A DNA stretch of 64,000 nt from UBA6522 sp965221035 (GTDB taxonomy: Bacteria; Pseudomonadota; Gammaproteobacteria; Steroidobacterales; Rariloculaceae), in NCBI GenBank assembly GCA_965221035.1, contig OZ244860.1, positions 1 to 64,000 of the forward strand. Reading direction: 5' to 3'. The first letter of the stretch is position 1, and every line of letters starts with the position of its first letter. The position numbers were made by a program, and so were the translations under genes. Shown piece after piece: positions 49,309-57,978 of this stretch. The notes below the pieces were generated by a model. The model saw nothing but the letters and a program-made list of their open reading frames with translations, was not told the DNA's origin and did not search any database.

Positions 49309-50049
49309 ATGGAAGTCGAATCCATCAGTCAGCACACGTCCCGAAGGTTCAACAAGGACCTTGCGGGAATCCACAACCTGGTCCTGAACATGGGCGGGCT
49401 GGTTGAAGACCAGTTCGACCGCGCCATCGCGGCCATCGCGCAAGCCGATAGCGAACTGGGACTCGGCGTGGTGGAGTCGGACCGGCAAGTGAACGAAATG
49501 GAGATACGAATTGACGAGGAGTGTCGGCGGGTCCTGGCGACCCGTGCCCCCGCGGCGGGCGACCTGCGCCTGATCGTTGCCGCCATGAAGACGATTACGG
49601 ACCTTGAGCGCATCGGTGATGAGACGGAGAAACTCGGCCTATTGGCGTCGCGGCTCGCGACGGTCAAGCGGCCGTCCACGAACTTTCGTGAATTGCGGAA
49701 TCTCGCCCAGACCGTGAAGGGCATGATTCGCGACGCGCTGGATGCCTATGCGCGTCTGGATGTGCAACAAGGGTTGGAGGTCATGAAGGCGGACAAGGTT
49801 GTCGACGAAGAGTACGAGGCCATCGCCCGCCAGAGTCTGACCTTCATGCTGGAGGATCCGCGCACCATCACCCGGGAAATGGATCTGAGCTGGGCCGCGC
49901 GGGCTCTTGAGCGCATCGGCGATCACACCAAGAATATCTGCGAGAACGCCATCTACATGGCGCGCGGAACCGATGTCCGCCATTCCAGCCTGCGGAGTGT
50001 GGAGTCCGAAGTCGGCCAGTCAGACGGCATGGAGGAAGTTTCCCGGTGA
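49309..50049 (+). CDS. phoU: Phosphate transport system regulator
   Basis: A 246-residue all-alpha protein that couples the Pst transporter to PhoR and keeps it inactive when phosphate is ample. Two PhoU repeats are visible: MGGLVEDQFDRAIAAI ... RIDEECRRVLATRAPAAGDLR and the second with DEEYEAIARQSLTFMLEDPRTI, each ending in the metal-binding helix ERIGDETEKLG and ERIGDHTKNICENAIYM. The start ATG 49309 lies 26 bp after phoR. Unusually phoU sits with phoBR and not after pstB, and dsbB overlaps its end by four bases. Confidence 0.93.
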   Translation: MEVESISQHTSRRFNKDLAGIHNLVLNMGGLVEDQFDRAIAAIAQADSELGLGVVESDRQVNEMEIRIDEECRRVLATRAPAAGDLRLIVAAMKTITDLERIGDETEKLGLLASRLATVKRPSTNFRELRNLAQTVKGMIRDALDAYARLDVQQGLEVMKADKVVDEEYEAIARQSLTFMLEDPRTITREMDLSWAARALERIGDHTKNICENAIYMARGTDVRHSSLRSVESEVGQSDGMEEVSR

Positions 50050-50564
50050 CCGGATCCCGGCGGCAGCGGCGATGGGCGAACCTTGCGGGGTTTGTGAGCG
50101 TTGTCGGGTTGATCGCCTATGCACTGTACGCTCAATACGGGCTCGGCCTCGAGGCCTGCCCGCTGTGCATTTTCCAGCGCGTGGCCTTCATGGCCGGGGG
50201 TGCAGTGTTCATTGTCGCTGCCTTGCACGCCCCAGCAAAAGCCCGGATCTACGGGTTGGCGGCACTGGCGCCAAACCTGGCAGGGGGCGCCATAGCGGCT
50301 CGGCACGTCTACATCCAGAACCTTCCGGCCGATCAGGTGCCGGCCTGCGGGCCGGGTTTGTCTTACCTGCTCGACGCCTTTCCGTTGATGGACGCGGTTC
50401 GATTGGTTCTGACCGGATCCGGTGAATGCGCCGAGGTGATGTGGTCATTCGCGGGGCTGAGCATGCCCGGTTGGGCGTTGGTCTGGTTCGTGCTGCTGGG
50501 CGGTCTGGCCGTGGTGGCCAACTGGCGTCGCCTGCCTCCGCCGGGCATTTTTGCCGCACGCTGA
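50046..50564 (+). CDS. dsbB: Disulfide bond formation protein DsbB
   Basis: A 172-residue four-helix inner-membrane protein that reoxidises periplasmic DsbA with quinone. It starts with GTG overlapping the phoU stop (GTGA). The first periplasmic-side pair is Cys38-Pro-Leu-Cys41 in EACPLCIFQR and the second pair is Cys101 (PACGPG) and Cys128 (GSGECAEVMW), all four required. Hydrophobic helices flank them. Placement behind phoU is probably incidental co-transcription. Its stop is 2 bp from that of dapE on the other strand. Confidence 0.9.
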   Translation: MTGSRRQRRWANLAGFVSVVGLIAYALYAQYGLGLEACPLCIFQRVAFMAGGAVFIVAALHAPAKARIYGLAALAPNLAGGAIAARHVYIQNLPADQVPACGPGLSYLLDAFPLMDAVRLVLTGSGECAEVMWSFAGLSMPGWALVWFVLLGGLAVVANWRRLPPPGIFAAR

Positions 50565-50566
50565 AT

Positions 50567-51748
50567 TCAATCCGCGCCGCCGGGCCGTTTCCCGGCTAGG
50601 CCCATCGGCTCTATCAGCATCAGTTCGGCGATGCGGTAGTAGACTCGCTGAAGCACGGGCAGATCATCCACGCGGACTTCCTCGTTCACCTTGTGAATCG
50701 TCCGGTTGACCGGACCGAATTCCACGACATCCACGCCGTAGGGTGAAATGAAGCGCCCGTCGGAAGTGCCGCCGCTGGTGGAAAACTCGGGCTCGCGTCC
50801 GGTCTGCTCCAGCACGGCCTGCGCGACCGCCTCGGTCAGCGCGCCCTCGGCGGTCAGAAACGGCCGCCCGACATCGCGCCAGTCGATGTCGCAGTCGATG
50901 TCGAATCGCGCCAGCAGCGACTCGATGTGCGAGATCAGTGCCTCCTGGGTCCACTCCGTGGAGTAGCGGAAGTTGAAGCGGCAGGTGAGTTCTCCCGGAA
51001 TCACGTTGGTCGCGCCAGTGTCGCTGTGGACATTGACCATCTGGAAGCTGCTGGGCGGGAAGTGCCGGTTGCCCTGGTCCAGGGGTTCGCGATTGACCGC
51101 TCTGACGAAATTCGCCAGATCGTGAATCGGATTTCGGGCCTCCTGCGGATAGGCGACATGCCCCTGTATCCCGCGCAGCGTCATCAGGCCGGTCAGGCTG
51201 CCCCGGCGGCCCACGCGTATGGCATCACCAAGGGCTTCCGCACTGGAAGGTTCGCCGATGACGCACCAGTCGATCCGTTCGCCCCTGCGGTCCAGTTCTT
51301 CCATCACCCTGAGTGTGCCGTCGCGCGCTTCTCCCTCCTCATCGCCGGTGATCAGGAATGCGATGGAACCAGGATGGTCGGGAAAATCGCCCACAAAGCG
51401 CCGGCAAGCCACGGTCATCGCGGCGAGACCGGACTTCATGTCCGCGGCGCCCCGCGCAATCATTCGGCCTTCGCGGATCTCCGCGGCGAACGGGTCGACC
51501 GTCCATTGCTCCACGGGACCCGGCGGCACAACGTCCGTATGGCCGGCAAAACACAGCAAGGGACCGCCATCGCCCCTTCGCGCCCACAGATTGTCCACCT
51601 CGCCGAACCGCATGGATTCCACACGGAATCCCGCTGCCTCCAGATTGGCTCCGAGCAGCGCCTGGCACCCTCCGTCCGCGGGCGTCACGGACCGCATTCG
51701 TACCAGGTCGCGCGTCAGGTCCATTACCGCCTTGTTCCAATCAGTCAT
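50567..51748 (-). CDS. dapE: Succinyl-diaminopimelate desuccinylase
   Basis: A 393-residue M20 di-zinc enzyme hydrolysing N-succinyl-LL-diaminopimelate in lysine and peptidoglycan precursor synthesis. Metal and catalytic motifs run in order: CFAGHTDVVPPG, RGAADMKSGLAAM (bridging Asp), LITGDEEGEARDG (catalytic Glu and next ligand), VIGEPSS, and late SGGTSDGRFISPYG. The dimerisation lid lies between about 180 and 290. DapD, the enzyme two steps earlier, is encoded 6 kb downstream. Divergent from pstS across 134 bp. Confidence 0.93.
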   Translation of the reverse strand: MTDWNKAVMDLTRDLVRMRSVTPADGGCQALLGANLEAAGFRVESMRFGEVDNLWARRGDGGPLLCFAGHTDVVPPGPVEQWTVDPFAAEIREGRMIARGAADMKSGLAAMTVACRRFVGDFPDHPGSIAFLITGDEEGEARDGTLRVMEELDRRGERIDWCVIGEPSSAEALGDAIRVGRRGSLTGLMTLRGIQGHVAYPQEARNPIHDLANFVRAVNREPLDQGNRHFPPSSFQMVNVHSDTGATNVIPGELTCRFNFRYSTEWTQEALISHIESLLARFDIDCDIDWRDVGRPFLTAEGALTEAVAQAVLEQTGREPEFSTSGGTSDGRFISPYGVDVVEFGPVNRTIHKVNEEVRVDDLPVLQRVYYRIAELMLIEPMGLAGKRPGGAD

Positions 51749-51850
51749 CGAGTTTCCTTACTGGCGGCAAGCGCCTCCGGCTGGCGGCCATATCATATCT
51801 CGACGCCGCTGCAATGATTCCTTAACATTGCGCTGGCACGCTTGGCGTAC

Positions 51851-51869
51851 AGTCATTCACTCAATCATT
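51851..51869 (+). promoter_or_regulatory. Weak Pho-box-like direct repeat ahead of pstS
   Basis: AGTCATT and AATCATT stand 12 bp apart in the 134-bp region between dapE and pstS, close to the arrangement of PhoB sites (7-bp repeats with an 11-bp period). Agreement with the consensus CTGTCAT is partial, so this is a candidate only. Confidence 0.25.
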
Positions 51870-51882
51870 GCCGGGAGCCACG

Positions 51883-52935
51883 ATGGGAAGGAATTCTGCT
51901 TGGTTTGTTGCGTGTGTGTGCGCTCTTGCGACCGCGTTCATGGTTCAGTCACCCCGCGCGCAAGTCGCCAGGGACTACATCAGCATCGTCGGTTCATCGA
52001 CGGTCTACCCGTTCTCCACCGTGGTCGCCGAGCGATTCGGCCGCACGACGGATTTCAGCACACCCAAGATCGAGTCCACCGGATCCGGCGGCGGGTTCAA
52101 GCTGTTTTGCTCCGGGGTGGGTGTCCAGTATCCGGATATCACCAATTCTTCCAGGCGGGTGCGGCAGTCGGAGATCGACGAGTGTGCGGACAACGGCATC
52201 AGGGATATCGTCGAAGTCAAGATTGGATATGACGGCATCGTGCTGGCCAATTTCAATGGTGCGCCGCTGTACCGACTGACGCGTGAGCAGGTTTACCTGG
52301 CACTGGCGAAGAACGTCCCCGATTCCGCGGGAAGCGGCCTGGTGCCCAATCCCTACCTGGCATGGTCCGACGTCGATCCGGGGTTGCCGAACGTGCGTAT
52401 CGAAGTGCTCGGTCCGCCGCCGACCTCGGGCACGCGGGACGCCTTCGTGGAACTGGTCATGCTGGCCGGATGCGAGGCATTCCCGGTGATCGACACGCTC
52501 TCCGACGACGACCGGGACGCCGCCTGCTTCACCATGCGGGAAGACGGTGCGTTCATCGAGGCCGGTGAGAACGATAACCTCATCGTACAGAAGCTGGAAG
52601 CGAATCCCGCCGCGTTGGGCATATTCGGATTCAGCTTTCTGGACCAGAATCAGGACAAGGTGCAGGGATCGCTCATCGACGGAGTCGCACCCGAGTTCGA
52701 CTCAATCGCTGACGGCAGCTACCCCGTGTCGCGCCCGTTGTACAGTTATGTCAAGAAGCTGCACGTGGGAGAGATTCCGGGTATCGAGGAGTTTCTGGTG
52801 GAACTGACCAGCGAGGCCGCGTGGGGCGAATTCGGATACCTGTCCGACAGAGGTCTGATCCCGTTACCGGAAACCGAGCGTCGGGCGGTGTTCCAGGCGG
52901 TCAGGGGATTGGAGAGTGTTTCCCTGTCGCCCTGA
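51883..52935 (+). CDS. pstS: Phosphate ABC transporter substrate-binding protein
   Basis: A 350-residue periplasmic protein. ATG 51883 follows GGGAG and opens a signal peptide ending MVQSPRAQ (residue about 27). The phosphate-binding loops are VGSSTVYPFSTVVAE, ESTGSGGGFKLFCSGV, SSRRVRQSE and PPPTSGTRDAF; the signature fits the SphX/PstS group with an extended C-terminal helical part. The final segment (EIPGIEEFLVELTSEAAWGEFGYLSDRGLIPL) is typical. It leads pstC-pstA-pstB on the same strand. Paired cysteines at about 214 and 232 may form a disulfide. Confidence 0.9.
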   Translation: MGRNSAWFVACVCALATAFMVQSPRAQVARDYISIVGSSTVYPFSTVVAERFGRTTDFSTPKIESTGSGGGFKLFCSGVGVQYPDITNSSRRVRQSEIDECADNGIRDIVEVKIGYDGIVLANFNGAPLYRLTREQVYLALAKNVPDSAGSGLVPNPYLAWSDVDPGLPNVRIEVLGPPPTSGTRDAFVELVMLAGCEAFPVIDTLSDDDRDAACFTMREDGAFIEAGENDNLIVQKLEANPAALGIFGFSFLDQNQDKVQGSLIDGVAPEFDSIADGSYPVSRPLYSYVKKLHVGEIPGIEEFLVELTSEAAWGEFGYLSDRGLIPLPETERRAVFQAVRGLESVSLSP

Positions 52936-52984
52936 CCTGCGTCTCAGGGCGTTCTGCGTGAAGAATCGCCAGTAGGGGCAGCCG

Positions 52985-54358
52985 GTGCCATCTTCCGCGG
53001 TTCTGGTGGCCCTGCTGGGCATGACCGTGGTGGCCTACGCGCTGGGCCGGCGCCGGTCGGCAGCGGTCGCGGAAACCACGTTTCACTCGCTGCCCGGCTA
53101 CTATGGCGGTTACGTCGCCATATGGTGCGCCTTGCCGGCGCTCGCGCTGTATTGTCTGTGGCAGCTTGCCGAGCCGGGATTCATCCGCGCGCAGGTGCTT
53201 GCGACCCTGCCGACGGCCACATTGGAGCTTTCAGACTCCGAGCTCGGCCTGGTGTACAACGACATCAGGAATCTGGTGGAGGGCAATCTGGTCTCCAGTG
53301 AGCCGGACGACGATGTGCTTGCGGCGGCTTCAACGTATGCGTCGCTGCAGCGCATCAGCGATCTGGGCGTCACGCTCGCTGTGCTTCTGGTTGGATTGAC
53401 GTCACTCGGATGGGCATTCCGTAGGGTGCGACCCGGCCTGCGCGCCCGCAACAAGGTGGAGCGAACCATGGAAGTGTCGCTGATGGCGGCTTCCACGATC
53501 GCGATCTTCACGACCATCGGCATCTTTCTCTCCGTCCTCTTCGAGGCCCTGCGTTTCTTCCAGCAGGTTTCTCCGCTGGAGTTCCTGTTCGGGCTGAACT
53601 GGAGCCCGCAAACGGCGATTCGCGAGGATCAGGTCGGATCTTCGGGAGCGTTCGGGGCCGTGCCGCTGTTCGCCGGAACGCTGCTGATCTCCGGTATTGC
53701 CATGTCGGTTGCCGTTCCGGTGGGGCTCATGTCCGCGATCTACCTGTCGGAGTACGCGAGCTCCCGGGTGCGCTCGATCGCCAAGCCCATGCTCGAAGTG
53801 CTTGCGGGTATCCCCACGGTGGTCTACGGCTACTTCGCCGCGCTGACCGTCGGTCCGCTGTTGCGCCGGTTCGGTGAAGCGCTGGGGCTCGGCGTGTCGT
53901 CCGAAAGCGCCCTGGGCGCCGGGCTGGTGATGGGGATCATGATCATCCCCTTCGTTTCTTCCCTTTCCGATGATGTCATCAACGCGGTTCCGCAGGATCT
54001 CCGCAACGGCTCCTACGGCCTGGGTGCCACCCAGTCGGAGACGATCCGCCAGGTGGTCCTGCCGGCGGCGCTTCCGGGCATCGTCGGGGGCATTCTGCTG
54101 GCGGCATCCAGGGCAATCGGCGAGACGATGATCGTGGTGATGGCGGCGGGTCTCGCCGCGAATCTCACCGCGAACCCTCTGGAAGCGGTCACCACGGTGA
54201 CCGTGCAGATCGTCACCTTGCTGGTCGGCGATCAGGAATTCGACAGCGCAAAGACGCTGGCAGCCTTCGCCCTCGGCCTGTTGCTGTTCGTGACGACGCT
54301 GCTGCTGAATGTGATCGCGCTGCGCGTGGTTCGGCGCTACCGGGAACAATATGAGTAG
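52985..54358 (+). CDS. pstC: Phosphate ABC transporter permease PstC, long form
   Basis: A 457-residue permease with GTG start at 52985 (GGGG upstream). E. coli PstC has about 320; the extra 140 residues at the N-terminus contain two membrane segments (VLVALLGMTVVAYALG, WCALPALALYCLWQL) and a periplasmic stretch with TLPTATLELSDSELG. The permease core starts at about 155 (TMEVSLMAASTIAIFTTIGIF) and shows the EAA-like loop PQDLRNGSYGLGATQSETIRQVVLPAALPGI and AIGETMIVVMAAG. Long forms are common in alpha- and some gammaproteobacteria. Its end overlaps pstA by 8 bp. Confidence 0.9.
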   Translation: MPSSAVLVALLGMTVVAYALGRRRSAAVAETTFHSLPGYYGGYVAIWCALPALALYCLWQLAEPGFIRAQVLATLPTATLELSDSELGLVYNDIRNLVEGNLVSSEPDDDVLAAASTYASLQRISDLGVTLAVLLVGLTSLGWAFRRVRPGLRARNKVERTMEVSLMAASTIAIFTTIGIFLSVLFEALRFFQQVSPLEFLFGLNWSPQTAIREDQVGSSGAFGAVPLFAGTLLISGIAMSVAVPVGLMSAIYLSEYASSRVRSIAKPMLEVLAGIPTVVYGYFAALTVGPLLRRFGEALGLGVSSESALGAGLVMGIMIIPFVSSLSDDVINAVPQDLRNGSYGLGATQSETIRQVVLPAALPGIVGGILLAASRAIGETMIVVMAAGLAANLTANPLEAVTTVTVQIVTLLVGDQEFDSAKTLAAFALGLLLFVTTLLLNVIALRVVRRYREQYE

Positions 54359-55640
54359 CCGTCCGCAAGGCGTCAAGGAGCGAGTGGCCGAAGGCATCGC
54401 CCGGCGCTATCGCCGTGAACGGAATTTTCGGCTGGCGGGGCTCGGCGCCGTGCTGGTGGGGATGGCGTTTCTCGGATTCTTCTTCTACACCCTGATCGGC
54501 AACGGCTACACGGCATTCGTGCAGACCCATGTCCTGCTGGAGGTGGAGTTGAGCGCCGACGTCATCGATCCGGACGGCGGGCGCGATCCGGGCGTGCTCG
54601 GGCGCGCCGACTACCAGGGCGTGGTTCGCAACGCATTGCGGGCCCGTTTCCCCGATGTCGAAGCCCGCAACGACCTTAGGGAACTCTTCGCGCTGGTGAG
54701 TCCGGGCGCGGGTTTCGAACTGAGGAGCCAGGTGCTCGCCAATCCGGAACTGGTGGGAGAAGTCCTCAGCCTGTGGGTGGTGGCGGACGACGATGTGGAC
54801 ATGTTGATCAAGGGCCACATGGACCGCGCCGCCGATGAGTCGTTACGGCGCATAAGCGACAGGCAGCTGGGATGGATCGAGCAACTGGAGGCGGATGGCG
54901 GCGTCTCGCGCAGGTTCAACCATCGTTTCTTCACGTCCGGCGATTCCCGCGACCCGGAGATGGCGGGCATCCGGAGCGCCGTGGTGGGTTCCTTCCTGAT
55001 GTTGCTGGTCACCCTCGCGTTATCCTTTCCGCTCGGCGTCGCCACAGCCATCTATCTTGAGGAGTTTGCGCCCAGGAATCGCTGGACGGACCTGATCGAG
55101 GTCAACATCAACAACCTGGCCGCGGTGCCTTCCATCGTCTTCGGTCTGCTGGGACTCTCGCTGTTCATCAACGTGTTCGGCCTGCCGAGATCGGCACCGG
55201 TCGTGGGAGGGTTGGTCCTGACGCTCATGACGTTGCCGGTGGTCATCATCGCCGCGAGGGCGTCCTTGATGTCGGTTCCACCTTCCATTCGGGAAGCGGC
55301 GCTCGGCGTGGGCGCATCGAAAATGCAGACGATATTCCACCATGTGATGCCTCTGGCGTTGCCCGGCATGCTCACCGGAACGATCATCGGCATGGCGCGG
55401 GCCCTCGGCGAGTCGGCGCCGCTGCTGATGATCGGCATGGTCGCGTTTATCGTTGACGTTCCCGAGAGCCCCCTGGACCCGGCGACGGCCTTGCCGGTGC
55501 AGGTCTACCTCTGGGCGGACAGTCCCGAACGGGCATTTGTGGAGCGGACATCCGCGGCGATACTGGTGTTGCTGGCTTTCCTGTTGCTGATGAACGCCGG
55601 CGCGATCATGCTGCGCAAGCGCTTCGAGCGGCGCTGGTAG
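54351..55640 (+). CDS. pstA: Phosphate ABC transporter permease PstA with DUF3333-type N-terminus
   Basis: A 429-residue permease; ordinary PstA is about 300. After one membrane segment (residues 27-50) a roughly 130-residue periplasmic domain of the DUF3333 type (VLLEVELSADVIDPD, NLRELFALVSPGAGF-like) precedes the core. The core has FLMLLVTLALSFPLGVATAIYLEEFAP, INNLAAVPSIVFGLLGLSLF, the EAA loop SIREAALGVGASKMQTIFHHVMPLALPGM and RALGESAPLLMIG. ATG 54351 overlaps pstC by 8 bp. The matching extensions on PstC and PstA probably pack together in the periplasm. Confidence 0.92.
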   Translation: MSSRPQGVKERVAEGIARRYRRERNFRLAGLGAVLVGMAFLGFFFYTLIGNGYTAFVQTHVLLEVELSADVIDPDGGRDPGVLGRADYQGVVRNALRARFPDVEARNDLRELFALVSPGAGFELRSQVLANPELVGEVLSLWVVADDDVDMLIKGHMDRAADESLRRISDRQLGWIEQLEADGGVSRRFNHRFFTSGDSRDPEMAGIRSAVVGSFLMLLVTLALSFPLGVATAIYLEEFAPRNRWTDLIEVNINNLAAVPSIVFGLLGLSLFINVFGLPRSAPVVGGLVLTLMTLPVVIIAARASLMSVPPSIREAALGVGASKMQTIFHHVMPLALPGMLTGTIIGMARALGESAPLLMIGMVAFIVDVPESPLDPATALPVQVYLWADSPERAFVERTSAAILVLLAFLLLMNAGAIMLRKRFERRW

Positions 55641-55671
55641 CGCTATCGTGATTCTCTTTTTGGAGTAGACT

Positions 55672-56568
55672 GTGAGCCAGGCTTCCAAGGCGGAGACAGA
55701 GCCGGTGCCCCAGATTGGCGCAGGTGCGGAAGAGAATCCCTCGGCCCGGACGGCCCCGGACATCAGGGTGGTCGGCGAGACGTTTCGAACGGTGGGCGAC
55801 TACACGTCGGCCACACCCGTCGTCCGGGCCAGAGACGTCGATGTCTTCTACGGTGACAATCACGCCATCCGGAACGTCAGTCTGGACGTCGGCAGGAACG
55901 AAGTGATTTCGCTGATCGGGCCGTCGGGATGCGGCAAGTCCACATTCATTCGTTGCCTCAACCGCATGAACGACACCATCGAGAGCGCCCGTGTGCATGG
56001 CGAGATTCTTCTGGATGGGGAGGACATCTACTCCAGGGGCATGGACGTGGTCATGTTGCGGGCCCGGGTCGGGATTGTCTTTCAGAAGCCGAATCCGTTC
56101 CCCAAGTCCGTCTACGACAACGTCGCCTACGGACCAAGAATCCATGGGTTGGCCCGCGACCGCGAGGAACTGGACAAGATCGTCCGCTCAAGCCTCGAGA
56201 AGGCGGGTCTGTGGTCGGAGGTCAAGCACAGACTGGAGGAGCCCGGCACCGGGCTGTCGGGCGGACAGCAGCAGCGGCTGTGCATCGCCAGGACCATCGC
56301 CGTGAGCCCGGAGGTCATCCTGATGGACGAACCCTGTTCGGCCCTGGACCCCATCGCCACCGCGCACATCGAGGACCTGATAGACGATCTCAGGAAGAAC
56401 TACGCCATTGTGATCGTTACCCACTCGATGCAACAGGCCGCCAGAGTCTCCCAACGCACGGCATACTTCCACCTTGGCCGGCTGATCGAGGTGGGCGAAA
56501 CGGACCAGATCTTCACCAATCCCCGGCACGAACTGACCGAAGACTACATCACCGGCCGTTTCGGCTGA
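55672..56568 (+). CDS. pstB: Phosphate ABC transporter ATP-binding protein
   Basis: A 298-residue ATPase starting at GTG 55672 after TTGGAG. About 45 poorly conserved residues precede the domain that begins VVRARDVDVFYGDNHAIRNVSLDV. Walker A is GPSGCGKST, the Q-loop VFQKPNPFPKSVYDNV is the PstB hallmark, the signature is LSGGQQQRLCIARTIA, Walker B VILMDEPCSALDP and the switch VTHSMQQAARVS. The N-terminal extension is absent from E. coli PstB (257 residues). It ends 152 bp before the porin, a region holding a tandem repeat. Confidence 0.94.
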   Translation: MSQASKAETEPVPQIGAGAEENPSARTAPDIRVVGETFRTVGDYTSATPVVRARDVDVFYGDNHAIRNVSLDVGRNEVISLIGPSGCGKSTFIRCLNRMNDTIESARVHGEILLDGEDIYSRGMDVVMLRARVGIVFQKPNPFPKSVYDNVAYGPRIHGLARDREELDKIVRSSLEKAGLWSEVKHRLEEPGTGLSGGQQQRLCIARTIAVSPEVILMDEPCSALDPIATAHIEDLIDDLRKNYAIVIVTHSMQQAARVSQRTAYFHLGRLIEVGETDQIFTNPRHELTEDYITGRFG

Positions 56569-56593
56569 CCGGTTCGACAAGCGCGTCTCAACG

Positions 56594-56641
56594 CCGGTTG
56601 GAACGCTCCGTAAGAAACCGGTTGGAACGTTCCGTAAGAAA
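56594..56641. repeat. Two 24-bp tandem repeats with palindromic core before the porin
   Basis: The unit CCGGTTGGAACGYTCCGTAAGAAA occurs twice in direct succession (56594-56617 and 56618-56641), differing at one base. Each contains GGAACGYTCC; in the second copy GGAACGTTCC is a perfect 10-bp palindrome. It is followed by ACTGTAAC, a possible half Pho box. The arrangement looks like paired operator sites. Confidence 0.75.
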
Positions 56642-56720
56642 ACTGTAACAACGCCGCGCGATACTCGGCGCCGCGCAATTGTCCATTCCTGTGGGGTTTC
56701 AGTGCCGAGGAGTTCGTCCC

Positions 56721-57953
56721 ATGAGATTTGCCATTCCGATCCTGATCGCTCATTTGCTGGTCGCCGTGCCGTCGTTGCATGCGCAGACAGGGACCCAAGA
56801 GGAAATCGCCCAACTCAAGGCTCGAATCGCCCTTCTGGAGGATCGGCTGGCACGCATCGAGGCAAGCGTTGCGGTCGGCGTTGCAACGGACGAGGAGATC
56901 GAGGTTGAGCGGGTGGTGGAGCTTCCGGCTCCAACGGCGGTGGCGCCATCGTGGACGGAAGGTCTGGTTCTGGACGGCGACTTTCGGTATCGGCACGAAA
57001 CCATCAATGACGACGCGGTCCCGGTACGGCACAGGCATCGAATGAGGGCGCGGGTCAATGCGACGGCAACCCTGAACGAAGACATTGAAGTGGGTATCGG
57101 CCTTTCCACGGGGGGCACGGCCAACGACAGCGGCAATCAGAGCTTTGACGAAGGGTTCTCGAGGAAGTCGGTGGGTGTGGACCGGGCCTACTTCGATTGG
57201 CGGCTTTCCGACATCCTGACTCTCGCCGGCGGCAAGATGTCCAATCCGTTCTTTCGACCGGGCGGTTACCACCTTCTCTACGATGGAGACCTGAGGCCGG
57301 AAGGGCTTGCGTTCAATCTGTCGTCAGGCGCTTTCTTCGCCAACGCGTCGGCATTCTGGGCGGAGGAACGCAGTGCGGATCCCGACACCATGTGGTTCGG
57401 GCTTCAGGCAGGTTTCCGTGGATCGCTGGCGCAGGGCGTAACCCTGACAGCGGGCGGAAGCGTCCATGAGCTAAGCCATGCGCAAGGTTGGGCGCCGGTG
57501 TTCACGCCACGCGACGGTCAGGGCAATCAGCTCGACGCGAACGGGCATTATCTCTATGGATTTTCGCAAGTGGAGGTCTTTGGCGAACTGGGATTCGACC
57601 TGGCCGGCCACCCGATGAGATTGTTCGTGGACTACGTAACCAACACGGCTGCGGACGAGTTTTCGGATGGATTTGCGCTCGGGGTGGACTATCGGCGCGC
57701 AACGCCGACGGGGGCATGGAATGTCGCCTACATCTTCCAGGATCTCGAGGCCAACGCGGTCGTGGGCGCGTTCACGGACTCGGATTTCGCCGGCGGCACC
57801 AGCGACGGTAGCGGTCACACGCTGCGCGCCGGGTATTCGTTCCCGCGCGGGTGGAATCTGGGGCTGCGTTACATCCTGGGCAATCGCGGCGAAGCTGCCG
57901 GCAATCTTCGCGATTACGACCGGCTTCAGGCGGACATCGCCTTCAACTATTGA
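56721..57953 (+). CDS. Putative outer-membrane porin, phosphate-associated
   Basis: A 410-residue outer-membrane barrel protein. ATG 56721 lies eight bases after GAGGAG and opens a signal peptide (FAIPILIAHLLVAVPSLHAQ). A short coiled coil follows (EEIAQLKARIALLEDRLARIEA), used for trimerisation or periplasmic spacing in OprO/OprP-like and 'putative porin' families. The rest alternates strands (FRYRHETIND, RMRARVNATATLNEDIEVGIG, AYFDWRLSDILTLAGGKM) and ends in NY. Its position after pstB suggests phosphate uptake at low supply. The sequence fits the PF16930-type porins better than the OprP group, so anion selectivity is unproven. Confidence 0.78.
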   Translation: MRFAIPILIAHLLVAVPSLHAQTGTQEEIAQLKARIALLEDRLARIEASVAVGVATDEEIEVERVVELPAPTAVAPSWTEGLVLDGDFRYRHETINDDAVPVRHRHRMRARVNATATLNEDIEVGIGLSTGGTANDSGNQSFDEGFSRKSVGVDRAYFDWRLSDILTLAGGKMSNPFFRPGGYHLLYDGDLRPEGLAFNLSSGAFFANASAFWAEERSADPDTMWFGLQAGFRGSLAQGVTLTAGGSVHELSHAQGWAPVFTPRDGQGNQLDANGHYLYGFSQVEVFGELGFDLAGHPMRLFVDYVTNTAADEFSDGFALGVDYRRATPTGAWNVAYIFQDLEANAVVGAFTDSDFAGGTSDGSGHTLRAGYSFPRGWNLGLRYILGNRGEAAGNLRDYDRLQADIAFNY

Positions 57954-57978
57954 CACCGGTCGACGCTGAATCTCGTCG

